Of a stretch of 64,000 bases of DNA, positions 43,450 to 51,903 are shown piece by piece. Below the pieces are notes generated by a model. That model made no database searches. It worked only from the letters and a program-made list of their open reading frames with translations, and was not told where the DNA came from. Numbering within the stretch: the stretch's first letter is position 1; every line of letters begins with the position of its first letter. Both the position numbers and the translations under genes were made by a program. Origin of the DNA: DASZWJ01 sp963813895 (lineage in GTDB: Bacteria > Pseudomonadota > Gammaproteobacteria > JAURND01); assembly GCA_963813895.1 (NCBI GenBank), contig CAWFAS010000003.1:62001-126000 (forward strand), read 5' to 3'.

Positions 43450-43704
43450 TTATTGTAATATCCATTCACCATGTTTTTTAATTTCTTGGTACATCGCATC
43501 AGGGGCTAAGTCAACTTCATTTGGCCAAGCAACGACACCACTATAAATGAATACTTGATTAAAAAATTGCGGGTTCTTTAATGGTTCAAAAACACCGGTT
43601 AAATGCTGTGGCATAAATCGTACTCGACCGTCCGTACCATCGGCAAAACGAACATAGAGACTTAAATTTTCTGCAACTTTAACTTCAATTACATCCCAAT
43701 ACAT
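43450..43704 (-). CDS. DUF2442-type small protein
   Basis: 84 residues. The pattern WDVIEVKVAENLSLYVRFADG, then VRFMPQHLTGVFEPLKNP and VAWPNEVDLAPDAMYQEIKK is typical of DUF2442 proteins. These are often paired with a DUF4160 gene, and the pair looks like a toxin-antitoxin-type or mobile module of unknown role. A strong AGGAGG stands seven bases before the ATG. The partner lies directly upstream but is truncated. Part of the rearranged insertion after arnA. Confidence 0.75.
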   Translation of the reverse strand: MYWDVIEVKVAENLSLYVRFADGTDGRVRFMPQHLTGVFEPLKNPQFFNQVFIYSGVVAWPNEVDLAPDAMYQEIKKHGEWILQ

Positions 43705-43713
43705 TTTAACCTC

Positions 43714-43875
43714 CTACTTCAATGGTTCGATTTTTTTAGGCTGCTGTTTCGCTTGGCACAAATTCCAGTCTTCAATGAGTTCTGCTTTATGAAGCTCCGT
43801 CCAATCAAGAACCAATTCCAGCGCTCGACGAGGAAGTCGTCCTTCTATAACTTCCAGCCGTTCAATATCAGCACT
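43714..43875 (-). pseudogene. Truncated DUF4160 gene
   Basis: The minus strand reads SADIERLEVIEGRLPRRALE, then LVLDWTELHKAELIEDWNL, then a Lys/Pro-rich end and TAG. This is the C-terminal half of a DUF4160 protein. The frame enters from sequence that belongs to another gene (the start region of the polytopic membrane protein), so the first half has been lost. The stop lies nine bases upstream of the DUF2442 start, the usual arrangement of the pair. Confidence 0.7.
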
Positions 43876-43975
43876 GTTGTAAACTTTGTTGATTCATAGA
43901 ATTCATTTCCCTTCATGGATAGCTTCCCCAGAATCTAAAAGATCAGGCGATTATCATCTTTTTTATACTAGTGCA
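43875..43975 (-). pseudogene. Remnant: membrane-protein start and transketolase C-terminal end
   Basis: Matches 53957-54047 closely, including TAAACTTTG, GAATTCATTTCC, GATAGCTTCCCC and AGATCAGGCGATTATCATC. It therefore holds the first codons of the polytopic membrane protein and the last codons of the transketolase C-terminal subunit, the same junction as in the intact locus. Homology then jumps, skipping about 1.2 kb, into the transketolase N-terminal subunit. Confidence 0.8.
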
Positions 43976-44423
43976 AAAAAGATCAATGCTTCCCAATTGG
44001 AACCTTCTTGCCACTCACCATCTGAAGTAAGGCAATAGACATGACCTGGCGTATTAGTGAATTTGCGCCCTAGCGCAATCCCTGCCGCTAAAGAAAAGCC
44101 ATGCCCCAAACTACCGGTGGTAACTGGAATCTCTGATAACCAATCCGCCATCGGATGGCCTGCTTATTTGGTATTATTGCCATGAAATGTTTTTAGATCA
44201 TCGTCCGTTAAATGTCCAATGCTCCATAAAGTAATATACAATGCCCCTGCCAATGTCCTTTAGATAAAATAAAACAGTCGTCAGGAGTCATCACTTCATG
44301 ATGCAATACCATCATTGCGTCAAGCGCTGAAAGCTTACCACCAATATGGCAGGCTTTCTGCAAGTAATGCATTTCCAGCAGCCGCTTTTTCGCGTCGCGT
44401 ATTTTTTGATTAATATCTGACAT
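43975..44423 (-). pseudogene. Decayed transketolase N-terminal subunit
   Basis: A degraded copy of the gene at 54926-55699. It keeps the start (MSDINQKIRDAKKRLLEMHY) and LHHEVMTPDDCFILSKGHW, then a frameshift near 44245. A nonsense codon follows in the segment equal to NTKLAGHP (Leu codon changed to TAA). The end, LGHGFSLAAGIALGRKF and CLTSDGEWQEGS, runs into the deletion junction near 43975. Clearly non-functional. Confidence 0.85.
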
Positions 44424-44462
44424 TTTAGGCTTACTATGAGTGATTTGAGTGATACTTTGCCA

Positions 44463-44585
44463 GCTTTTTGGCTATCAACATCCTGAGACATTATATAAAT
44501 TCAGGTAAAAAATTACCTGCCGAGGACAAGACTGCAGATTTTATTTTATGCACAGAAACCTTAGAGCATATTCTGGAACCCGCCT
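44463..44585 (+). pseudogene. Methyltransferase fragment
   Basis: Matches 56155-56277, the middle of the intact-locus methyltransferase (TADFILCTETLEHILEPA). The N-terminal 290 bp of that gene is missing, as the sequence passes directly from the transketolase leader into it. It stops abruptly where an integrase fragment begins near 44585. Confidence 0.8.
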
Positions 44586-45172
44586 GCTCTCAGCGAACAA
44601 TCATTGGGTCTTGCAACTTTTATATAATTCAAAATTGCTTCGCCAACCGGTTTGGATAATGGAAATACCTGCGGCTTAGATCTTTTTGCTCTCCGTAAAT
44701 AAAGTAATTCTCTTTTCCAATCTAAGTCTTCTAAGCATAAGTTTTTTACTTCACAGCTGCGCATACCGTATACTGATAAAAGCATTAGCATGGCGTAGTC
44801 TCTAATATCTTTTGGACAATCTGTTTTACTGTTCTTTAATATTTTTTTAACATCATCCCAACTAGGCGCACTAGGTAAAAGCGCATCCCGATAAGCTCGC
44901 AGCACTTTAATTGAATTCGCTAGATTTTTTTGGCACCAACCCTTATTTTCAGCGTACTTCAAGAATGGTCGAATGGCTTCAGCATATTTTCGCACGGTGG
45001 TTCTAGAGCAACCATCGCTATCGTGTTTTTTTATTAGGATTTTATCGATGATATTTGGTGTAATATCAGAAAAATTTTTTTGATGGTCGTAAATATTAAT
45101 AAGAAAATCTTTTAATTGTGAAAACTTACCTTTGATTGTAAATTCAGAATGGATAGCCAGTATTATTAAAAT
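44586..45172 (-). pseudogene. Tyrosine recombinase (integrase) fragment
   Basis: The minus strand encodes a SAM-like core-binding part (ILIKKHDSDGCSRTTVRKYAE) followed by the start of the catalytic domain with MLLSVYGMRSCEVKNLCLED, which carries the first catalytic Arg. The frame stays open upstream to a TAG near 45173 with no ATG, so the start is unclear. After RPNDCSLR it runs into antisense methyltransferase sequence and stops, so the HxxR, His and Tyr parts of the active site are missing. It is a broken remnant marking a recombination junction. Confidence 0.75.
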
Positions 45173-45358
45173 GAGTATCTAAGTATTATGAACATAACTT
45201 ATATTTAATACATGATAATGTTATGATTATTGAAATTTCAGGTTATTAAGCTAAAACAACCTATTTAGGAAGGTGTTGTCAATAATAGCGATCATGGACT
45301 TAATCTTCCTAAAATTCTGAACATAAATAAGTGAAAATCTCACTCTGAGAGATGAATA

Positions 45359-46183
45359 ATGACCGCCTGGAACACAGCAATCTGCGAAACAAATCGAATT
45401 CGCATGCACTACACAAGGACTGGAGGAAACAAACCTCCTTTAATTTTACTTCACGGCTTGATGAGTAGTGGAATCTGCTGGACTGAAGTGGCGCATGCTC
45501 TTGAAGAAGAATATGATGTCATTATGCCTGATGCCAGAGGCCATGGAAAATCCAGTGCACCCCTGGATGGGTACTGGTACGAAGACCACGTGAATGATGT
45601 CGTGGGTCTTATTGAGGCACTTGGAATATCTTCTCCGGTTGTGATGGGTCATTCCATGGGAGGCATGACTGCAGCTTTACTTGCCTCTCGTAAACAAAAA
45701 CTGCTTCGTGGATTAATCTTAGCCGACCCTACTTTCTTGAGTCCTGAATTCCAGCGCGAAGTATATGAAAGTGATGTTGTTGAGCAGCATCGGAGATTTC
45801 TTAATAAATCCTCAGATGAAGCCCTTGATGAAGCGCGGAGTAAACACCCGTATCGCTCATTAAACACGCTCAAATTAATCACCAACGCTCGCTATCAAAC
45901 TAGCTTGAATGCTTTTCAAGTGCTTACGCCGCCCAGTCCCGAACATGAGCACTTAGTGAGTACTATTCATGTTCCAACTTTACTTGTGATTGGCGACACA
46001 GGCATAATTTCCTCATCCATGTCTGAAGACTTGCGAAAGCTTAACCCGAAAATGCGCATTGAAAAAATTGCTAAAGTGGGTCACGGGCTCCACTATGATC
46101 GACCCGACCCATTTGCAATTGTCGTCAAATCTTTTTTACGTTCACTGACAAAGAAAGACAGGTGCACAACATCAGATTTATGA
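45359..46183 (+). CDS. Alpha/beta hydrolase
   Basis: 274 residues, a complete alpha/beta-hydrolase fold. Oxyanion-hole motif LLHGLMSSG (about 30-38), DARGHGKSSAP, the nucleophile elbow VVMGHSMGGM with Ser99, an acid in VIGDTGIIS (Asp213) and the His in GHGLHYDRPD (His242). A cap of about 70 residues follows strand 6. Substrate unknown; no signal peptide. First of three cargo genes in the insertion; the next gene starts 19 bases later. Confidence 0.8.
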   Translation: MTAWNTAICETNRIRMHYTRTGGNKPPLILLHGLMSSGICWTEVAHALEEEYDVIMPDARGHGKSSAPLDGYWYEDHVNDVVGLIEALGISSPVVMGHSMGGMTAALLASRKQKLLRGLILADPTFLSPEFQREVYESDVVEQHRRFLNKSSDEALDEARSKHPYRSLNTLKLITNARYQTSLNAFQVLTPPSPEHEHLVSTIHVPTLLVIGDTGIISSSMSEDLRKLNPKMRIEKIAKVGHGLHYDRPDPFAIVVKSFLRSLTKKDRCTTSDL

Positions 46184-46202
46184 AATGTAATGAGAAACTC
46201 AA

Positions 46203-46988
46203 ATGGAAGATCGCAATCTCCTAATCCTAGGAAGTGGTTTTGCAGGGAGTGGCAAATCAACCCGGCAGAAACGCTTATTCCAAACATTGAAAAAGTCTTT
46301 TCCCCATCTAAATTGCGTTTATATCGATAAGGATGTAATAGCTGCAACCTTATTGGGAAAAGAACAGTATTTTACTGAGTATTATGATAAGTATGTTCAT
46401 CACCAAAGCTACCAATTAATGATTAGTCTGGCCCGTGAGCATCTTAAAATAAATAAAACCAATAATGTCATCATCTTGGATGGTATTTTTGGAGATAAAA
46501 TAAATGAATATGTGAAGGATCTTTTAGGTTTTAAAGAATTTGATGTCAAATTAATTCATTTTCACTGCTCGGGTAAAAAACAATTGGAGCGATTAGAAAC
46601 TAGGGGTTATGAACGCGATGTCAGACATATAACAGACTTTACTGAATTTCGTAAGACGCAAATAAAAAACCATTTGCTAGGACTTTCACAGCTATCTCAA
46701 TACTGCTTCATTGATACTGAAAAGGATGGCGACATAGATGATAATATACAGCAAATTGTTCAGCATCTGAAATCTCCATGCACTGTACAATTGATACCAC
46801 AAATAACCAAAGACATATCGGTTCCTTCTGTGAATGAAGCCATGGAAGGGGCAGCTAGTTTTAAAGTTTTCTTGGACAAAATAAAACAAGAATCGAAACG
46901 TTATCATCAGCATCGGTTGTTTGGAATGCCGACGGATGAACAAAGCGAACAACCAAAGACTTCTCACCTGATACGTGCCAGACTATAA
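46203..46988 (+). CDS. P-loop kinase (zeta-toxin/AAA_33-like)
   Basis: 261 residues. Walker A is GSGFAGSGKSTRQKRLF (about 10-26), followed by CVYIDKDVIAATLLG, the usual Asp-Lys-Asp of small-molecule kinases of the zeta-toxin/AAA_33 type. NVIILDGIFGDKINE (near 96) is a Walker B-like segment. RLETRGYERDVRHITDF looks like a lid with arginines. The C-terminal 50 residues are unmatched by me. Likely co-transcribed with the hydrolase. Its substrate could be a metabolite or a nucleotide sugar; no antitoxin-like partner is seen. Confidence 0.65.
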   Translation: MEDRNLLILGSGFAGSGKSTRQKRLFQTLKKSFPHLNCVYIDKDVIAATLLGKEQYFTEYYDKYVHHQSYQLMISLAREHLKINKTNNVIILDGIFGDKINEYVKDLLGFKEFDVKLIHFHCSGKKQLERLETRGYERDVRHITDFTEFRKTQIKNHLLGLSQLSQYCFIDTEKDGDIDDNIQQIVQHLKSPCTVQLIPQITKDISVPSVNEAMEGAASFKVFLDKIKQESKRYHQHRLFGMPTDEQSEQPKTSHLIRARL

Positions 46989-47187
46989 AATGAGCGACAA
47001 TGGCACAGCAAAACTGATCATCGCGATTAAATCGATGATAAAATTAGTCAACCCTCAGTGGGCGGTGAAAATTTTGCCGAATGATTTGTGCAATTCATCT
47101 TGAAAACACGGGCATACCTGAGCTAAAACAGGTATTAAATATTCACACTTTTTGGGAAATTATAAAATTATATGACAGACGATAAAA

Positions 47188-49293
47188 ATGAAAAAAAAAA
47201 TGTTAGAACCATTTACTGAAAGAAAGAAAAAGTCTGATTCAGAACGTCGCCAAGAAAATATTGCTAAACAAAAAGCAGGCCTAACAGTAGAAATCGACCA
47301 ATTAGCGAAAAATTTAGCCGGAAAACTGCTTGAAAGATCACGCTATAAACATTATGAAGGTGATCTTGACGGAGCGATTTCAGATCTCACCCAATCCATT
47401 CAACTCGATTCAAGATGGGATGCTTATGCCTGGCTCGGAGAGTGTAAAATTCTCCAAGGCAATTATCAAGCAGCGTTAGAACATTACACTATAGCTATTA
47501 AATTAAATCCATCAAACCCATTGATTTACCGCCAACGCGCCATAGTCCATGAGTTATTAAGCCAACTTTCAAAAAGTCGCCAAGATCATATGGAAGCAGA
47601 AAGTTTAGAAATTCAGGTGCCTGAAAATAAGGCATTTAATTCTCCAGAAAAACTAAAAAAGTTAGCATCGCAATATTATCAATTTGCTCTTGATCGGCGC
47701 CATGAAGAACCTAGGAATGGAGTTGTATTTTGTTCAGAAGCTATTCGCCTCGATCCGAATGAACCCCAATATTATCGGAGCCGTGCTCAAATGTGTAGAG
47801 CACTTGGCGAGCAGAAAAAAGCTGAAAAGGATGATAATAAAGCATCTCTATTGGAAGCAAACAGAAGACCCACATTGCCGCCAATTGAGCTAGATGTTAA
47901 AAATATTCGCTACTTTCCCAGCAATATAACAGGTTTAATTGGGCAATTTGAATCTTTATCGACATTGAATAATCATGCGCTTACTTCAAAATTTAATCAG
48001 GATATCTTGACGGTGGGATTTAAAACAAGGAGTTTAAATCTATTAGAAAATGAATGGAATGCCGTAATAAAATCCGAGAAATTTAAAATATGTGAGTTCT
48101 TGGAAGAGTTGCCGGGAATATTGGAAAAAGATCATCAAGCACGGGTAGAATTATTGCAATATGTGATAGAGCAGCGATATTTTGCCCTGATTGGTTTCCT
48201 CATTCAGAACAAAATTGATATTAATTCCCCCTGGGAGCATGTCTATTACACGCCTGGAGAGCATTATAACAGGATGACTGATACTTTTATCGAAAAATCT
48301 ATTAAGAACTCATCCACTTATCATGTATTGGATAAATTTTTTACAACAAAACCGATCGATGCGGAAGTAGCTTTAAAACTAATAAATTTAAAATTTAATA
48401 TTTCCGATTATAATTTCACTCGATATATAATTCCTGATTCCTTGGAAGTTTTAAAAACACTTCAATCCTCTGAATTACAGCGGATTGCAGCTATTAAACT
48501 GATCATGATCGGGTCTAAGAGAAATCTGGTACAGGATTCTGATATAGAAACAGTTATAAAACTAGCCAAAAATGTACATGATCCAATTGTGAAACAGGCT
48601 GAAACTGTCTTTTTAATTAAGCAACTTGAATCATTGATTCCCAGTTCTTTGAAATTTTGGAGCGATCGGAGTGAGGTGCCGCTTATTGGAAAATGGATTG
48701 ATCAACTTAAAGCACTGGCAGCTGTTCCAGATGATGATGAATACATAAAAGGTCTGGAAAAGATTAAAAGCAATTTATATAAGGAAGCTCCATGCACCGG
48801 CCAATTGTTTTCTTGTTTGCAAAGCTTACAAGCAAAAGAGCTTGTCACTTTTCCATCTGATTTTGATTTAAAGACCAAAGGCAGGAGTGAAGATAAAAAA
48901 ACAAAAGCGTTTATTGAAAAAGAACCCATCCCGGTTACTTTGGATATGGTAAAAGAATACTTAAAGGAACTATTAGGTTCGAATTCGTCAATATTTGATC
49001 TTGATATGAAATTAAAATCAAATCCAATTAATGACATTGACCAAATTAACACAATTGGCGGAATTAACCAGTGGTTACAAGACAATAAATGGTCAAAAGA
49101 CCACGGGTATAAACTTAAAACTCTCATATTCGCTGATATCAGTAAAAATTCCAAAAATACTTGTATCGCACAAGATGTATATGAATTTTTGAGAATATAT
49201 ATTCCAGAATTATTGGGACATAAAAAAACGGTTCCTTCAGCTGATACGGAAGTTACTGAATCGGTTCCGATATCAAAAGGATCTTTTGGATAA
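47188..49293 (+). CDS. TPR-repeat protein, 701 aa
   Basis: A basic start (KKKMLEPFTERKKKSDSERR) and a coiled-coil-like stretch precede at least three TPR units: LDGAISDLTQSIQLDSRWDA, then YQAALEHYTIAIKLNPSNP and NGVVFCSEAIRLDPNEP (up to about residue 220). The remaining 480 residues are helical with no family I recognise; a C-terminal part (about 570-680) could be a separate domain. No signal peptide. TPR proteins of this kind are common among host-interaction proteins of intracellular bacteria, but this is inference. The gap before it (46989-47187) shows no gene. Confidence 0.7.
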   Translation: MKKKMLEPFTERKKKSDSERRQENIAKQKAGLTVEIDQLAKNLAGKLLERSRYKHYEGDLDGAISDLTQSIQLDSRWDAYAWLGECKILQGNYQAALEHYTIAIKLNPSNPLIYRQRAIVHELLSQLSKSRQDHMEAESLEIQVPENKAFNSPEKLKKLASQYYQFALDRRHEEPRNGVVFCSEAIRLDPNEPQYYRSRAQMCRALGEQKKAEKDDNKASLLEANRRPTLPPIELDVKNIRYFPSNITGLIGQFESLSTLNNHALTSKFNQDILTVGFKTRSLNLLENEWNAVIKSEKFKICEFLEELPGILEKDHQARVELLQYVIEQRYFALIGFLIQNKIDINSPWEHVYYTPGEHYNRMTDTFIEKSIKNSSTYHVLDKFFTTKPIDAEVALKLINLKFNISDYNFTRYIIPDSLEVLKTLQSSELQRIAAIKLIMIGSKRNLVQDSDIETVIKLAKNVHDPIVKQAETVFLIKQLESLIPSSLKFWSDRSEVPLIGKWIDQLKALAAVPDDDEYIKGLEKIKSNLYKEAPCTGQLFSCLQSLQAKELVTFPSDFDLKTKGRSEDKKTKAFIEKEPIPVTLDMVKEYLKELLGSNSSIFDLDMKLKSNPINDIDQINTIGGINQWLQDNKWSKDHGYKLKTLIFADISKNSKNTCIAQDVYEFLRIYIPELLGHKKTVPSADTEVTESVPISKGSFG

Positions 49294-49326
49294 TTTGTCG
49301 ATGCTAGGAATTGGATATAATCTTGC

Positions 49327-49785
49327 AGTTCACGCGTAATTACGCAATTTATCAGTAACATTATGCATGGCAAAGATATTCAACTGGTAGATGGTAGATC
49401 ACAACGTCGCAGTTTTACTTTCTTGGACGATGGTATCGAATGCCTATTGAAAATTATTGAAATTCGCGATGGTTGCGCTGAAAACCGTATTTTTAATATT
49501 GGTAATCCCGCTAATGACATTTCCATTAAAGAATTGGCTGAGACTTTACTCACCATTGCCAAAACTTTTCCCCATTATGCAAACCAGGCAGCAAAAACCC
49601 ATATAAAAGAAGTTCATGCCAATGATTACTATGGTAGTGGTTATCAAGACATTTTAGCGCGGGTGCCTTCGATTAAAAATGCAAAACGTTATTTAGGCTG
49701 GAGGCCTAAAACGGATTTATATAAGGCATTGCATAAAACGCTTGATTATTATTTTTCTGGCGAGAAAGAACGCGACTTGTCATAA
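49327..49785 (+). pseudogene. 3' fragment of arnA-like gene (direct repeat 2)
   Basis: Copy of 42891-43349. The frame remains open from 49363 (HGKDIQLVDGRSQRRSFTF to the stop), but the whole NAD-binding half and the catalytic Ser, Tyr and Lys are missing. It cannot be an active decarboxylase. Its 3' end overlaps the end of the next, convergent gene by 37 bases. Confidence 0.88.
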
Positions 49786-51875
49786 CTAGGCTCTTTTTTT
49801 GGTGTTAAATAATATACTCCATTTATGTTTTTATCTTTAATATCATAGTAATTAAACAATATATTAAAATCCGATTGCACTTTTTCTGGACTATAATAAG
49901 TTGGCCCTAAAAAGAGATTCTCAACCGGATGGGTAATTAACTGATGGATAGTGGCATCGAAATCTTTTTGAAAGATTGTTTCTATAAACCCTGGTCCATT
50001 AATAGCACTGGCCAGCCCTGTTTCAGCATAATAGGTACCTTGATTCAACATCATTATTTCAACGGATTTTTTATTTCTCACCTGTTTTTTTATAAATTCA
50101 ATATTTTCTCCTGTCACGGATGAGGGGTGTGTCATGATCGAATGCCAGTTTCTATAAAAAAGTTGTCCAAATGTGGGTAACTGCCATAACAAATGTACCG
50201 CAGCAAAAGTGCCAAAAAGCACTATCGGTAAACTTAGCCAAACTAAAAACTGCGGGAATCGCTTTAGCTTAACCAGGCGCAAAAAACGATCGCTTAGTAT
50301 AATAACTATAAGCAACGCGGGCCAGAATACTCTGAGTAGATTATATATATGAGACCTACCCTGGTAATAGGTAAAAAGACCTAAACCCAAAATGCTAAGA
50401 TAGAAAATCAGCCCTGTTATTTTAGAATGCCTTTGATTTATCCACGCTGTAAAGGCGATTATCATACCCAATAAATAACAGCCTATAATAATTACCCATG
50501 GATGCAGGGTGCGTGGCAGAGGCATTTTAGCGAAACCTAGATCAAAAAATGTCTTTTGATAAGCAATAGTCTCTAACAATTTAAGCGGTTGATCCGCTTT
50601 CCAACTAAGATAAAAGAAAAACAATAACCACAACCCAGCGGTAACGGCTAAGGCTACTCCAATCATTTTAAGTAAATAAATCCTCATTTGCGGTTTCGGG
50701 GGGAAAATAAATTGACAGCCTAAGAAAAACAAAAAAGCCCCTACTATCGGTATACCGGAATCTATATTCCATATAACTCCGATAGCTCCTATAGCAGCTA
50801 ACAAAGCAACATCGCGCAGGTAAAAACGTTGCAGCAACTTGAAAAAAGCCCATACTGAAATGGCCGGGAATATAAAACGTATTGGCCAATATTGAAAATA
50901 AAAATCAGGGTATTGGAGTACTTCTCTATTTAGATTAAGCAGTGGTATGCGCCAAGTTTCTGCAGTCATATCCAACAATATTAGCAAACCCAATAGCAAC
51001 AACCAGGGGCTACGCACTATTCGTATCATCACTTTACCCAGGGCCAGCAAACCAATAATTTGCAAAACTGCCATGGTGATAGTAAAACTAAATACTGAAA
51101 AAGGTACCACCATAAATAGCGGCTTTAGTAGCTCTCCATATAAACCATATTGCGCCGGTAAATCGGCCAATATGGTTTTCCCGCCCATTACTTGAGATAC
51201 AGAATAAAAAACTGCGTCAAAATGTAAAACCCATGGCCTCTGAGCATCTACTAAATTAAAATCAAAAATTCGCCATGTTACTGATTGCAAAATACCAGAT
51301 ACTAGAAGGAACAGGATAAAATATCGTTTTCTTATCGAAGTTAAGGAATGAATTGCATTTTGATTTTTATAAAAAAATTTAGTAAAGATAATTATTGATA
51401 AAGCACAGGCAATAAAAAATGGCAACCAGGGAAGATACGTTAAGAGTCTAAAAAAAGTGGAGGTATGAAAAACGAAAATAACTAAAAAGGGAATAGCTAG
51501 TAATAAGGCTTGTACCCATACTGATTGAAAATTATTCAAACGAAGAATATCCACTATTTTCCGTGCTGCGATAATAGCGGCAATGACTACCAAGGGGCTT
51601 AATAATAATAGGGATATAAAAATAAAATGCTCACGCGGAGCAGGAGTGATAGTCAGCTTATCGCGCACCATCACCCAGGGAACTACTAATTTTTGCAATG
51701 ATTCTATCGCGATAGCTTTTGGATGATAACCAAAAAACAATAACAACCCTATAATAAACAACAAAATAATAGTCAGCATCAAAGCAACATAATCGCGCAT
51801 AATGCTTTTTGCTGAAGGGAAAGCCAAGTTTTGCTGTTGTAAAGTTTGTTGATTCATAGAATTCATTTCCTTCAT
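49749..51875 (-). CDS. Polytopic membrane protein, paralog 1
   Basis: About 708 residues with a dozen or more membrane segments (YVALMLTIILLFIIGLLLFF, LLLLGLLILLDMTAETW, LPIVLFGTFAAVHLLW). A large C-terminal periplasmic part begins near residue 585. The architecture resembles membrane glycosyltransferases of the GT-C type, but I see no defining catalytic loop. The start is chosen at 51875 (AGGGAAG eight bases upstream); 51857 and 51893 are alternatives. It is almost identical to the neighbour at 51904-53994. Its last dozen residues (PSYDKSRSFSPEK) come from antisense of the duplicated arnA end and are absent from the paralog. Confidence 0.72.
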   Translation of the reverse strand: MKEMNSMNQQTLQQQNLAFPSAKSIMRDYVALMLTIILLFIIGLLLFFGYHPKAIAIESLQKLVVPWVMVRDKLTITPAPREHFIFISLLLLSPLVVIAAIIAARKIVDILRLNNFQSVWVQALLLAIPFLVIFVFHTSTFFRLLTYLPWLPFFIACALSIIIFTKFFYKNQNAIHSLTSIRKRYFILFLLVSGILQSVTWRIFDFNLVDAQRPWVLHFDAVFYSVSQVMGGKTILADLPAQYGLYGELLKPLFMVVPFSVFSFTITMAVLQIIGLLALGKVMIRIVRSPWLLLLGLLILLDMTAETWRIPLLNLNREVLQYPDFYFQYWPIRFIFPAISVWAFFKLLQRFYLRDVALLAAIGAIGVIWNIDSGIPIVGAFLFFLGCQFIFPPKPQMRIYLLKMIGVALAVTAGLWLLFFFYLSWKADQPLKLLETIAYQKTFFDLGFAKMPLPRTLHPWVIIIGCYLLGMIIAFTAWINQRHSKITGLIFYLSILGLGLFTYYQGRSHIYNLLRVFWPALLIVIILSDRFLRLVKLKRFPQFLVWLSLPIVLFGTFAAVHLLWQLPTFGQLFYRNWHSIMTHPSSVTGENIEFIKKQVRNKKSVEIMMLNQGTYYAETGLASAINGPGFIETIFQKDFDATIHQLITHPVENLFLGPTYYSPEKVQSDFNILFNYYDIKDKNINGVYYLTPKKEPSYDKSRSFSPEK

Positions 51876-51903
51876 AGATAGCTTCCCTAGCATTAATGGA
51901 CAT

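Noticed and set aside
48702..49373. 223-codon leftward open frame opposite the TPR gene
   Set aside because: It is antisense to a gene with clear TPR units; the translation shows no domain, and its start lies in the duplicated arnA fragment.
49363..49785. Open frame as a functional small epimerase
   Set aside because: It is a copy of only the 3' part of the arnA-like gene and lacks the cofactor and catalytic residues.
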